Positions 33,013 to 41,319 of a stretch of 64,000 nt of DNA are shown piece after piece. Below the pieces are notes generated by a model. It was not told the origin of the DNA. It worked only from the letters and a program-made list of their open reading frames with translations, and did no database searches. The translations under genes and the position numbers were made by a program. This DNA is from JAATGA01 sp047605605 (GTDB lineage: Bacteria; Pseudomonadota; Alphaproteobacteria; Rhodobacterales; Rhodobacteraceae). Every line of letters begins with the position of its first letter. Position 1 is the first letter of the stretch. The stretch is taken from the NCBI GenBank assembly GCA_047605605.1, contig JASGFG010000004.1, forward strand, positions 15,811 through 79,810, in the 5' to 3' direction.

Positions 33013-34274
33013 CCCCGCTGCAACAGGCCATTTCCCGACCGGGACGGGGCATCACCTCGGTCTGTTCGGCGCATCCGCTGGTGCTGCGGGCCGCGCTGCG
33101 GCAGGCGGCGGCCACGGGCGAGCCGGTCCTGATCGAGGCGACCTGCAACCAGGTCAACCATCAGGGCGGCTATACCGGGATGCGGCCCGCCGACTTTGCC
33201 GCGCTGGTTCGCCGGCTGGCCGTCGAAGAACGATGCCCCGACCGCCTGCTGATCCTGGGCGGCGACCATCTTGGCCCGAACCCTTGGCGGTCGCTGCCCG
33301 CCGATCAGGCGCTCGCCGAGGCCGAGGCCTGCGTCGCGGCCTTCGTCGAGGCGGGCTTTGCCAAGATCCACCTCGACGCCTCGATGGGCTGCAAGGGCGA
33401 ACGCGCCGCGCTGGACGATGCCACGACCGCCACGCGCGCCGTGCGGCTGGTGCGCCGGGCCGAGGCAGCGGGGACCGCCCCGCTTTATATCATCGGGACC
33501 GAGGTGCCGCCCCCCGGCGGCGCCGATCACGCGCTGGACGGCATCGCCCCCACCCTGCCCGATGCCGCGCGCCTGACGGTCGCCGTCCATGCCCGCACCT
33601 TTGCCGAGGCGAGGCTGGATGACGCCTGGGCGCGGGTGATCGGCCTTGTGGTGCAACCGGGCGTCGAATTCGGAAACCGCAATGTCATCGCCTATGACCG
33701 CCCCGCCGCCGCCGCGCTGGCCGCGCTGTTGCCCGATCTGGGCGGGCTGGTGTTCGAGGCGCATTCGACCGACTACCAGCCCGAGACGGCCCTGCGCGCC
33801 CTGGTTCTGGACGGCTTCCGCATCCTGAAGGTCGGCCCCGAACTGACCTTTGCCCTGCGCGAGGTGCTGTTCGCGCTGGACCTGATCGCCTCGGATCTGG
33901 TGCCGGGCTATGGCGACCGGCCGCTGGCCCGCGTGATGGACCGCGCCATGCTGGACGATCCCGGGCATTGGCAGGGGCACTATGCACCCTCGGGGGAAGA
34001 TGCCCGGCTGATGCGGCAATATTCGCTGTCGGATCGCATCCGCTATTACTGGCCCACGCCGGCGGCGATGGCGGCGGTGGAGGCGCTGCGCGCGGCGCTG
34101 ACCGGCCGCAGCATCCCGGCGCCGCTTTTCTGGCAGCACATGCCCGCCGCCGCGGGCTTCGCGGATCGCCCGGCCGATCCCGACACGATCATCATCGACC
34201 GTATCGGCGCGGTCCTTGACCGCTATCGCGCCGCCTGTCTGGGCGGCAATGGAGGAACGCAGAATGACGCTTGA
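33009..34274 (+). CDS. GatZ/KbaZ family (PF08013) protein, probable tagatose-6-phosphate 4-epimerase
   Basis: 421 residues, beginning MTPLQQAI followed by GITSVCSAHPLVLRAAL. The TIM-barrel landmarks LIEATCNQVNHQGGYTGM, ILGGDHLGPNPW and FAKIHLDASMGCKGE are those of GatZ. GatZ was long regarded as a non-catalytic aldolase partner, but members next to a tagatose kinase convert D-tagatose 6-phosphate to D-fructose 6-phosphate. No GatY/KbaY class II aldolase gene lies in this operon, which favours the epimerase function. Overlaps the kinase stop and the next SDR start. Confidence 0.85.
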   Translation: MTPLQQAISRPGRGITSVCSAHPLVLRAALRQAAATGEPVLIEATCNQVNHQGGYTGMRPADFAALVRRLAVEERCPDRLLILGGDHLGPNPWRSLPADQALAEAEACVAAFVEAGFAKIHLDASMGCKGERAALDDATTATRAVRLVRRAEAAGTAPLYIIGTEVPPPGGADHALDGIAPTLPDAARLTVAVHARTFAEARLDDAWARVIGLVVQPGVEFGNRNVIAYDRPAAAALAALLPDLGGLVFEAHSTDYQPETALRALVLDGFRILKVGPELTFALREVLFALDLIASDLVPGYGDRPLARVMDRAMLDDPGHWQGHYAPSGEDARLMRQYSLSDRIRYYWPTPAAMAAVEALRAALTGRSIPAPLFWQHMPAAAGFADRPADPDTIIIDRIGAVLDRYRAACLGGNGGTQNDA

Positions 34275-35028
34275 GAAATTCCGGCTGGACGGCAAGGTCG
34301 CGCTGATCACCGGGGGCAACCGGGGGATCGGGCTGGCCATTGCCGAGCTGTTCGTCGAGGCGGGCGCGCAGTGCCTGCTGACCAGCCGCAGCGAGACCGA
34401 TGGCCTGCGCCGCCTGCTGGCAGAGAACCCGGACAGGACCGCCTGGCACCGCGCCGACGTGACCGACGAGGCCGCGCCCGATGCGATGGTCAAGGCCGCC
34501 CTGGACCGTTTCGGGCGGCTGGATGTGCTGGTGAACAACGCGGGCATCGCGGACAATGGCGATTTCCACGATTTCGACGATGCGCGGCTGAAGGCGATCA
34601 TCGACACCAACCTGACCGCACCTTTCCGCATTGCCCGTGCGGCCATCCGGCCGATGCTGGCGCAAGGATCGGGGTCCATCGTCAACATCGGCTCGATCTC
34701 GGGCTATGTCGCCAACACGCCGCAGTTGCAGGTGGCCTATAACGCCAGCAAGGCGGCGGTGCATCAGATGAGCACGGTCATGGCCTTTGAATATGCCGGG
34801 CGCGGCATCCGGGTGAATGCGCTGGCGCCGGGCTATGTCATCTCGGACATGACCGCCGGGGGGATCGCCAAGCCCGACTGGAACCGCATCTGGACCGAGA
34901 ACACGCCGATGGGCCGCTTTGCCCGCCCCGAGGAAATGGCGACCTGCGCGCTGTTTCTGGCATCGGATGCGGCCAGCTATGTGACGGGCGCGGTGCTGGT
35001 GGCCGACGGCGGCTATCTTACGCGTTGA
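34264..35028 (+). CDS. short-chain dehydrogenase/reductase 1 (polyol dehydrogenase type)
   Basis: Classical SDR, 254 residues. Cofactor loop ITGGNRGIGLAIAE (TGxxxGIG), NNAG in VLVNNAGIAD, catalytic Ser in NIGSISGY and YNASK (Tyr, Lys) at ~residues 160-164, C-terminal GAVLVADGGYLTR. Resembles galactitol/D-arabitol-type 2-dehydrogenases, but the substrate cannot be read directly. GGAGG precedes the ATG at 34264, inside the end of the GatZ gene. One of three consecutive SDRs suited to stepwise polyol-ketose interconversions. Confidence 0.85.
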   Translation: MTLEKFRLDGKVALITGGNRGIGLAIAELFVEAGAQCLLTSRSETDGLRRLLAENPDRTAWHRADVTDEAAPDAMVKAALDRFGRLDVLVNNAGIADNGDFHDFDDARLKAIIDTNLTAPFRIARAAIRPMLAQGSGSIVNIGSISGYVANTPQLQVAYNASKAAVHQMSTVMAFEYAGRGIRVNALAPGYVISDMTAGGIAKPDWNRIWTENTPMGRFARPEEMATCALFLASDAASYVTGAVLVADGGYLTR

Positions 35029-35040
35029 AGGAGGAAGATC

Positions 35041-35769
35041 ATGGCAGAGAAACTTGACGGCAAGGTCGCGCTGATCACCGGCGCGGCATCCGGCATCGGG
35101 CTGGCGACGGTGCGGGCGCTGCTGGCGCAGGGCGTGCGGGTGGTGCTGGCCGACCGCGACAAGGCCGCGCTGGACCGGCTGGCGGCGGAACTGGGGGCCG
35201 GGGCGATCCCCTTGGTTACCGATCTGCTGGATGCCGAAAGCTGCGCCGCGATGGTGCCGCAGGCGCTGGAAAAGGCCGGGCGCATCGACATTCTGCATTG
35301 TAACGCGGGCACCTATATCGGCGGCGACCTGACCGAGACCGACCCCGCCGCCATCGACCGGATGCTGAACCTGAATGTCAATGCGGTGATGAAGAACGTC
35401 CATGCCGTGATCCCGCACATGGTGGAACGCGGCAGCGGCGACATCATCGTCACCTGTTCGGTCGCGGGCCATTTCCCCGTCCCGTGGGAGCCGGTCTATT
35501 CCGGCTCCAAATGGGCGATCACCTGTTTCGTCCAGACCATGCGGCGGCAGTTGAACAAAAAGGGCATCCGCGTGGGCCAGGTATCCCCCGGCCCGGTGAT
35601 TTCCGCCCTGCTGGCCGACTGGCCCGAGGAGAACCTGCGCAAGGCAAAGGAATCCGGCAGCCTGATCGAACCGGAAGAGGTGGCGGATGCCATCCTCTAC
35701 ATGCTGACGCGGTCGCGCAATGTCACCATCCGCGACATGATCGTCCTTCCCACCAACTTCGACATCTGA
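35041..35769 (+). CDS. short-chain dehydrogenase/reductase 2
   Basis: Classical SDR, 242 residues. ITGAASGIGLATVR cofactor loop; HCNAG in place of the common NNAG; Ser in TCSVAGHF; YSGSK (Tyr/Lys) at ~residue 155; the extended C terminus RSRNVTIRDMIVLPTNFDI is typical of the ribitol-dehydrogenase/serine-dehydrogenase-like branch. The variant YSGSK and C terminus set it apart from the flanking SDRs, so a distinct step (for example ketose reduction) is likely. GGAGG nine bases upstream of the ATG; 12-bp gap after SDR1. Confidence 0.85.
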   Translation: MAEKLDGKVALITGAASGIGLATVRALLAQGVRVVLADRDKAALDRLAAELGAGAIPLVTDLLDAESCAAMVPQALEKAGRIDILHCNAGTYIGGDLTETDPAAIDRMLNLNVNAVMKNVHAVIPHMVERGSGDIIVTCSVAGHFPVPWEPVYSGSKWAITCFVQTMRRQLNKKGIRVGQVSPGPVISALLADWPEENLRKAKESGSLIEPEEVADAILYMLTRSRNVTIRDMIVLPTNFDI

Positions 35770-35775
35770 TCCGCC

Positions 35776-36507
35776 ATGGATGATTTCAAAGAATTGACGG
35801 TCCTTGTGACCGGGGCGGCAGGCGGCATCGGCCGAGCCATGGCCGAAGGGTTCGCCGCGGCAGGCGCGCGGCTGGCATTGGTGGATGTGAACGACGCCGC
35901 CCCGCTGGCGGCAGAACTGGGAACCGATCACCGGGCATGGCGGCTGGATCTGGGCGATCCCGCCGCTATCGCCCGCGTGGTGCCGGAAATCGGCAAGGCG
36001 ATGGGGATCGACATCCTGATCAACAATGCGGGCCTTGGCATCATCTTTCCGGGCGAAGAGATGCGGCTGGCCGACTGGGATGCGACCATGGCCATCAACC
36101 TGCGCGCGCCATGGCTGATGGCGGCGGCGGCCTTGCCCTGGCTGAAACGGTCGGGACGGGGGCGGGTGGTCAACATCTCGTCCCAGGCGGGGGTGATCGC
36201 GATCAATGAACACGCAGCCTATGGGGCCAGCAAGGCGGGTCTGAACCTGCTGACCAAGGTGCTGGCGGTGGAATGGGCCCGGTTCGGGATCACGGTGAAC
36301 GCCATTGCGCCCACTGTCGTGGAAACGCCGATGGCGCTGGTCGGCTGGGCTGGGGAAAAGGGCGAACAGGCGCGGCGCGACATTCCCGTGGGCCGGTTCG
36401 CCAAGCCTGCCGAAATCGCGGCGGCGGCGCGCTATCTGGCATCAAGCGATGCGGGGATCGTCACGGGCGAGGTGCTGATGGCCGACGGCGGTTATTCCGT
36501 GCGCTGA
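35776..36507 (+). CDS. short-chain dehydrogenase/reductase 3
   Basis: Classical SDR, 243 residues. VTGAAGGIGRAMAE cofactor loop, an Asp after the second strand (ALVDVND) that favours NAD over NADP, NNAG in ILINNAGLG, Ser in NISSQAGV, YGASK (Tyr/Lys), C-terminal GEVLMADGGYSVR. Close in plan to galactitol/sorbitol-type 2-dehydrogenases. Last gene of the rightward operon; its end overlaps the convergent HAD gene by 16 bp with no visible terminator between. Confidence 0.85.
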   Translation: MDDFKELTVLVTGAAGGIGRAMAEGFAAAGARLALVDVNDAAPLAAELGTDHRAWRLDLGDPAAIARVVPEIGKAMGIDILINNAGLGIIFPGEEMRLADWDATMAINLRAPWLMAAAALPWLKRSGRGRVVNISSQAGVIAINEHAAYGASKAGLNLLTKVLAVEWARFGITVNAIAPTVVETPMALVGWAGEKGEQARRDIPVGRFAKPAEIAAAARYLASSDAGIVTGEVLMADGGYSVR

Positions 36508-37187
36508 GCCAGTGCAGGCAGCAGCGCGTCGGCCATCCCTGACAGGTCGTCCAGCACGGCGACCGCGCCCGCCTCGCGCAGCAGGCGGGCGTGGTCGTCG
36601 CGCGCCCCGTCCAGGTGACTGCCGCCGGTAAAGCCAACGGCGCGCATCCCCGCGGCACGGGCGCCCGCGATGCCATGCGGCGAATCCTCCATCACCGCGC
36701 AACCCTCGGGCGCGATCCCCAGCCGCTCTGCCGCGAACAGAAAGATGTCGGGCGCGGGCTTGCCACGGGCCACCTGCTCGGCGCTGACGGCGCGGCCCTG
36801 AAACAGCCGGTCAAGGCCGGTCAGACGCAGCGCCGCGTGCATCCGGCGCAGCGAACTGCCCGTCGCGATCGCCATGGGAGTGCCGCGCGCCTGCAACCCG
36901 GCCAGCAGATCGGCCGCGCCGGGAACAAGGGCCAACCCCTGTTCATAACGCTCCAGCAACCGCTCCTCGAACGAGGCGGCGAAATCCGGCATCCCGGCCT
37001 GGCTGCTGCGGCGGGCCACCATGGCGGCGATGGTCTGGATCGAAAGACCCAGAACATCGCGCCGCAGATCGGCCGGACTTGTCCCCGCGCCCCGCTCGGC
37101 CATCAGGCCGGCCAGCGTGTCCAGCGCCATGGATTCGCTGTCCACCAGACAGCCGTCCATATCGAAGATGACGGCCCGCATTGGCAT
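36492..37187 (-). CDS. HAD-superfamily sugar phosphatase/phosphomutase-like hydrolase
   Basis: 231 residues, subfamily IA. Motif I FDMDGCLVDSES (nucleophile and acid Asp), motif II IATGSS, motif III Lys in ARGKPAPDIF, motif IV MEDSPHGIAGARAAGM. The helical cap lies between residues ~20 and 80. Such enzymes clear sugar phosphates or act as beta-phosphoglucomutases; in this place it may remove misformed ketose or polyol phosphates. It starts in the TGATG overlap with the end of the MalK-type ATPase gene, so it is the last gene of the transporter operon. Confidence 0.85.
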   Translation of the reverse strand: MPMRAVIFDMDGCLVDSESMALDTLAGLMAERGAGTSPADLRRDVLGLSIQTIAAMVARRSSQAGMPDFAASFEERLLERYEQGLALVPGAADLLAGLQARGTPMAIATGSSLRRMHAALRLTGLDRLFQGRAVSAEQVARGKPAPDIFLFAAERLGIAPEGCAVMEDSPHGIAGARAAGMRAVGFTGGSHLDGARDDHARLLREAGAVAVLDDLSGMADALLPALAQRTE

Positions 37188-38251
37188 CAGTTCACGCGCA
37201 GTTCGGTCTTGCGATCGAACAGATGCACCTTTGCCGGGTCGATGACGAAGCCGATGTTCTGGCCCGGAGCGGCGGCGATCCGGTCCTTGACCACCGCGTC
37301 GATCATGTCATCCCCGATGCGGGCAAAGACCTGGGTTTCCGATCCGGTGGGTTCGGTGACCACGACCGAGACGGGCACCCCGCCGTCGCCGATGGCGATA
37401 TGTTCGGGGCGGATGCCATAGACCAGTTCGGACCCATCGGGCAGGTCGGTCGCAGGCAACGGCAGGATTTGCCCGCCGGGGGTGCGGAACACCCGCCCGC
37501 CCGCCTGGGTCGCGATCTGTCCATGCAGGAAGTTCATGGAGGGAGAGCCGATGAACCCCGCGACAAACATGTTGTCGGGCCGGTCATAAAGCTCCAGCGG
37601 GGCGCCGATCTGCTCGACCCGGCCCGCGCGCATCACCACGATCTTGTCGGCCATGGTCATCGCCTCGATCTGGTCGTGGGTGACATAGACGATGGTGGTT
37701 TTCAGCCGCTGATGCAGCTCCTTGATCTCGACCCGCATGGTCACGCGCAGCTTGGCATCCAGGTTCGACAGCGGTTCGTCGAACAGGAACACCTGCGGGT
37801 CGCGCACGATGGCGCGGCCCATGGCGACGCGCTGCCGCTGCCCGCCCGAAAGCTGTTTCGGATAGCGGTCGAGCAGATGCGCAAGGTCCAGAATGCCCGC
37901 CGCGCGCTTGACCTTTTCCTCGATCTCGGCCTTTGGCCGCTTGGCCATTTTCAGCGGAAAGCCTATGTTTTCACCCACCGTCTTGTGGGGGTAAAGCGCA
38001 TAGGACTGGAACACCATCGAGATGTCGCGGTCCTTTGGCGGCATGTCGTTGACCACGCGGCCGCCGATGGAAATGGTGCCGTCGCTGATTTCCTCCAGCC
38101 CTGCCAGCATCCGCAGCAGCGTGGACTTGCCGCAGCCCGACGGGCCGACCAGCACGACGAATTCGCCGTCCTTGATATCGGCGCTGACGCCGTGCATCAC
38201 CTCGACCGCGCCGAAACGCTTGATGACGTTCTCGATCTTTACATCGGCCAT
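37187..38251 (-). CDS. polyol/sugar ABC transporter ATP-binding protein (MalK/SmoK/UgpC type)
   Basis: 354 residues: ATPase domain with Walker A GPSGCGKST (~residue 36), signature LSGGQRQRVAMGRAI, Walker B VFLFDEPLSNLDAKLR and switch THDQIEAMTMADK, then a C-terminal TOBE/OB region (~residues 240-354, including YGIRPEHIAIGDGG). It belongs to the CUT1 transporter class and serves the two permeases and the receptor further upstream. Lies between the dehydrogenase and HAD genes. Confidence 0.92.
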   Translation of the reverse strand: MADVKIENVIKRFGAVEVMHGVSADIKDGEFVVLVGPSGCGKSTLLRMLAGLEEISDGTISIGGRVVNDMPPKDRDISMVFQSYALYPHKTVGENIGFPLKMAKRPKAEIEEKVKRAAGILDLAHLLDRYPKQLSGGQRQRVAMGRAIVRDPQVFLFDEPLSNLDAKLRVTMRVEIKELHQRLKTTIVYVTHDQIEAMTMADKIVVMRAGRVEQIGAPLELYDRPDNMFVAGFIGSPSMNFLHGQIATQAGGRVFRTPGGQILPLPATDLPDGSELVYGIRPEHIAIGDGGVPVSVVVTEPTGSETQVFARIGDDMIDAVVKDRIAAAPGQNIGFVIDPAKVHLFDRKTELRVN

Positions 38252-38255
38252 GGGT

Positions 38256-39314
38256 TCAATCCTGTTGCGGCAGTTCGATCTGCATCTTCACATCGCCGGG
38301 CGGGGCCGAAGCGGCGATTTCAAAGGCGCGAACGCTGTCCTTGAAATCGAAGGTGCGGGTGATCAGCGGTTTCACGTCGATGGCGCCCGAGGCGATCATG
38401 TTGACGCAGCGCGGGAAGGCGTGGGCATAGCGGAAGATGTTTTCCACCCGCGCCTCGCGCACCATTGCGGCGCCCGCGTCATAGGCGATGGGGTCAGGCT
38501 GACCGCCGATCAGCACGACGCAGCCACCCGGCGCCAGCGGGGCAAAGATCCCCGCCGCAGCCTTGGGCGACCCTGTCGCCTCGAACAGCACATCGGCGCC
38601 CCAGCCGTCGGTTTCCTTCAACACGCGGGCGGCCAGATCCTCGGTTCCCACATTCACCGGAATGATCGCGCGCGACAGGCTGGCGGCGATGTCCAGCTTG
38701 GGCTGGGCGATGTCGCTGACATAGACCCGCGCGCAGCCCCCGGCCAAGGCCGACAGGGCGGTGACAAGCCCGATAGGCCCGGCCCCCATCACCACGCCCA
38801 CGTCACCGGGACGGATGCGGGCCTTGGTTGCTGCATGGACGCCGACGGCCAGCGGCTCGACCATCGCTCCTTCGGCAAAGGACACGTTGTCGGGCAGCTT
38901 GAAGGTGAACGCCTCGGGGTGAACGCAGGTGGGCCGCAGGATGCCGTGAACGGGCGGCGTCGCCCAGAACCGCACCGCGGGGTCGATGTTATACATGCCC
39001 ATCCGCGTCGCGCGGCTGTTCGGGTCGGGGATGCCCGGCTCCATGCACACCCGGTCGCCGGGTTTCAGCGTCGTGACCTCGGCCCCCGTCTCGATCACGG
39101 TGCCCGATGCCTCATGCCCCAGGATCATCGGGGCGTTGACGACGAAGGGCCCGATCCGGCCGTGAGCATAGTAATGCACGTCCGACCCGCAGATGCCGAC
39201 CGTGTGCAGGCGGATGCGCACGTCGCGGGGGCCGAGCGTTTCCTCCACCCGGTCGATTTCCGGAAAATCACGCAGCGACAGTTCGTGCACGCGTTCAAGC
39301 ACAAGCGACTTCAT
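38256..39314 (-). CDS. zinc-type polyol dehydrogenase (sorbitol/xylitol/altritol dehydrogenase-like)
   Basis: Medium-chain NAD-dependent dehydrogenase, 352 residues. Catalytic zinc Cys and Glu/His in VGICGSDVHYYAHG and LGHEASG; Rossmann loop GAGPIGLVTALSA; FEATGSPKAAAG. The structural zinc loop is absent: after MEPGIP the usual four Cys are replaced by DPNSRATRMGMYN, as in rhizobial xylitol/sorbitol dehydrogenase relatives. FWATPPVHG fits that branch. In Agrobacterium a PF00107 enzyme linked to tagatose kinase oxidises D-altritol to D-tagatose; the same role is inferred here. Inside the transporter operon. Confidence 0.85.
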   Translation of the reverse strand: MKSLVLERVHELSLRDFPEIDRVEETLGPRDVRIRLHTVGICGSDVHYYAHGRIGPFVVNAPMILGHEASGTVIETGAEVTTLKPGDRVCMEPGIPDPNSRATRMGMYNIDPAVRFWATPPVHGILRPTCVHPEAFTFKLPDNVSFAEGAMVEPLAVGVHAATKARIRPGDVGVVMGAGPIGLVTALSALAGGCARVYVSDIAQPKLDIAASLSRAIIPVNVGTEDLAARVLKETDGWGADVLFEATGSPKAAAGIFAPLAPGGCVVLIGGQPDPIAYDAGAAMVREARVENIFRYAHAFPRCVNMIASGAIDVKPLITRTFDFKDSVRAFEIAASAPPGDVKMQIELPQQD

Positions 39315-39317
39315 GGC

Positions 39318-39506
39318 CTAGCCTTTGCGGATGATATGAACGGCAAGGACCAGCGAGATCGCGACGCAGATCCAGATCGACAGGCCCAGCGGTTCCAGAA
39401 ACCGCAGCCACAGCAAGGACAGGCCCGCCCAGATCACCACGCTGATGAACAGCCGGTCGAACCAGTTGGTTTCAATGGGCAGGAAGCCGGGTTTCCTTTG
39501 GGACAT
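39318..39506 (-). CDS. small two-TM membrane protein of unknown function
   Basis: 62 residues: a short polar N terminus (MSQRKPGFLPIETNWFD), then two hydrophobic segments (LFISVVIWAGLSLLWLRFL and LSIWICVAISLVLAVHII) ending in RKG. Three bases separate its ends from both the permease and the dehydrogenase genes, so it is a genuine operon member. I do not recognise a characterised family. Position suggests an accessory of the importer, perhaps stabilising a permease; this is a guess from context. Confidence 0.75.
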   Translation of the reverse strand: MSQRKPGFLPIETNWFDRLFISVVIWAGLSLLWLRFLEPLGLSIWICVAISLVLAVHIIRKG

Positions 39507-39509
39507 GAT

Positions 39510-40346
39510 CTATCCTTTCACCGCGCCGAAGGTCAGACCGGCCACGATATGCCGCTGCACCAGGCTGAACACGATCAGCGCGGGGATCAGCGTGAATACC
39601 GAGATCGCCGCCATGATTCCCCAGTTGGTGCCGGTGGTGGTGACATATTCCGACAGCCCGGTGGTCAGCGTGCGTGCGTTGAAGTTCGTCAGCGTCGCGG
39701 CCAGCAGGTATTCGTTCCACGCGAACACCCAGGTCAGGATCAGCGTCACCGCCAGACCGGGGCGAGCCAGCGGGAACACGATCTCTCCGATCACCCGCAG
39801 GGGGCTGGCGCCATCGACATAGGCGGCCTCGTCCAGTTCCTTGGGGATGCCGTCCAGCGTGGGCCGCAGGGTCCAGATCGCAAACGGCAGGTTAAAGGTG
39901 CAATAGACCAGGATCATGCCCAGCCGGGTATCGGCCAGCTTGAAGTCCCCGATCCGGTAGACCTGCGTCAGCAGCAGGAACAGCGGCAGCAGGAACACCG
40001 CGGGCGGGGCCATGCGGTTGGTGATCGTCCAGAAAAAGATGCTTTCCTTGCCGCCGAAATCGAACCGGGTCAGCGCATAGCAGGCCAGAAACCCCAGCGT
40101 CGTGCACAAGAGCGCATTCCCCGACGAGATGATCAGCGAGTTCAGCATATACCCGCGCAGCGTGGGGTTGTTCAGCACGTCGATGTAGTTCTGCCAGTAC
40201 AGCGAATCCAGCCAGACCGAAGGCGTTGAAAACAGCTCCATCGCCGGTTTGACCGAGATCACGAACAGCCAGTAGATCGGGAACAGCGTCACGAAACTGA
40301 TCGCGGCAAAGAACAGGACCGACAGCCAGGGATTGTTCTTTTTCAT
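39510..40346 (-). CDS. ABC transporter permease (MalG type)
   Basis: 278 residues, six membrane segments from LSVLFFAAISFVTLFPIYWL. The EAA loop ELDEAAYVDGASPLRVIGEIVFPLARPG couples to the ATPase; VFAWNEYLLAATL is the usual segment after it. The C terminus VAGLTFGAVKG matches CUT1 MalG-type polyol permeases (SmoG/MtlG-like). Four bases after the partner permease, so coupled. Confidence 0.92.
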   Translation of the reverse strand: MKKNNPWLSVLFFAAISFVTLFPIYWLFVISVKPAMELFSTPSVWLDSLYWQNYIDVLNNPTLRGYMLNSLIISSGNALLCTTLGFLACYALTRFDFGGKESIFFWTITNRMAPPAVFLLPLFLLLTQVYRIGDFKLADTRLGMILVYCTFNLPFAIWTLRPTLDGIPKELDEAAYVDGASPLRVIGEIVFPLARPGLAVTLILTWVFAWNEYLLAATLTNFNARTLTTGLSEYVTTTGTNWGIMAAISVFTLIPALIVFSLVQRHIVAGLTFGAVKG

Positions 40347-40350
40347 CGGC

Positions 40351-41226
40351 CTAGCCCTTTTTCGTGCGGGGTGCGATCAGGCCAACATACATCAGCCAGC
40401 AGACCACGATGGTGAGATACAGCACGACGACCGAGATGGCGGAGCCATAGCCGTAATTCGTGCGCGGAAAGACTTCCTTGAAGATGTGGACGCCGACATA
40501 GCGGGTCGCCGATCCGGGGCCGCCGCCCGTCAGCATCAGCACCTCGTCCACGGTGCGCAGCGCATCCATCATGCGGATGAACACCGTCGCCAGGATCGCC
40601 GGGCGGATCATCGGCAGGGTGATGTGCCAGAAGATCTGCCGCTTGTTCGCGCCATCGACCTGCGCCTGTTCAAACGGGTCCGATGGCAGGGATACCAGCG
40701 CCGCGATCAGGGTCAGCGTCACCAGCGGGGTCCAGTGCCACACATCCATGATCACCGTCAGGATAAAGGCCTGAAGCGCGTTCTGCCCGATGTTCAGATC
40801 ATAGCCGATCCAGTCGCGCAGAACCGCCGGGATGATCCCGATCGACGGCGTGGTCATCAGCTTCCATACGGAACCGACGATGATCGGCGCCATGATCAGG
40901 GGCAGGGTGTGGATGGTGCGGAAGAGCGCCTTGCCGGGAAAGTTGCGCATGAACTGCTGGGCTAGGAAATAACCCAGGATCAGCTCGGACACGACCGCAA
41001 AGAACACGAAGGCGGCGGTCACCCCCAGCGAGGCCATGAACTGCGCGTCGAACACTAGACGGCGATAGTTGGTGGCCCAGTTGAACTTCATGTCCGGGCT
41101 GGCGCCGAAGGGGTTCCATTGGTGGAACGACACGAACAGCACGTAAAGGAACGGCACCACGCCGAACAGGAACAGGATCAGCAGCGTGGGGGCCAGCAGA
41201 ACCCAGCCCAGTCTGTTGGATTGCAT
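40351..41226 (-). CDS. ABC transporter permease (MalF type)
   Basis: 291 residues from the ATG at 41226, six membrane segments (first LGWVLLAPTLLILFLFGVVPFLYVL). EAA loop EQAQVDGANKRQIFWHITLPMIRP; DALRTVDEVLMLTGGGPGSATRY follows as in SmoF-like polyol permeases. The open frame extends upstream to 41295, but GAGGACACC before 41226 is the only plausible ribosome site. Forms the heterodimeric channel with the MalG-type protein. Confidence 0.9.
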   Translation of the reverse strand: MQSNRLGWVLLAPTLLILFLFGVVPFLYVLFVSFHQWNPFGASPDMKFNWATNYRRLVFDAQFMASLGVTAAFVFFAVVSELILGYFLAQQFMRNFPGKALFRTIHTLPLIMAPIIVGSVWKLMTTPSIGIIPAVLRDWIGYDLNIGQNALQAFILTVIMDVWHWTPLVTLTLIAALVSLPSDPFEQAQVDGANKRQIFWHITLPMIRPAILATVFIRMMDALRTVDEVLMLTGGGPGSATRYVGVHIFKEVFPRTNYGYGSAISVVVLYLTIVVCWLMYVGLIAPRTKKG

Positions 41227-41319
41227 GGTGTCCTCGGGCCGGACGGGCAGTTCGGGGTGAAAAGGGGGGGAATGGGCCGCCGCGGGCATCGCCACGGCGA
41301 CCCATCCGGGAGGACCGTC

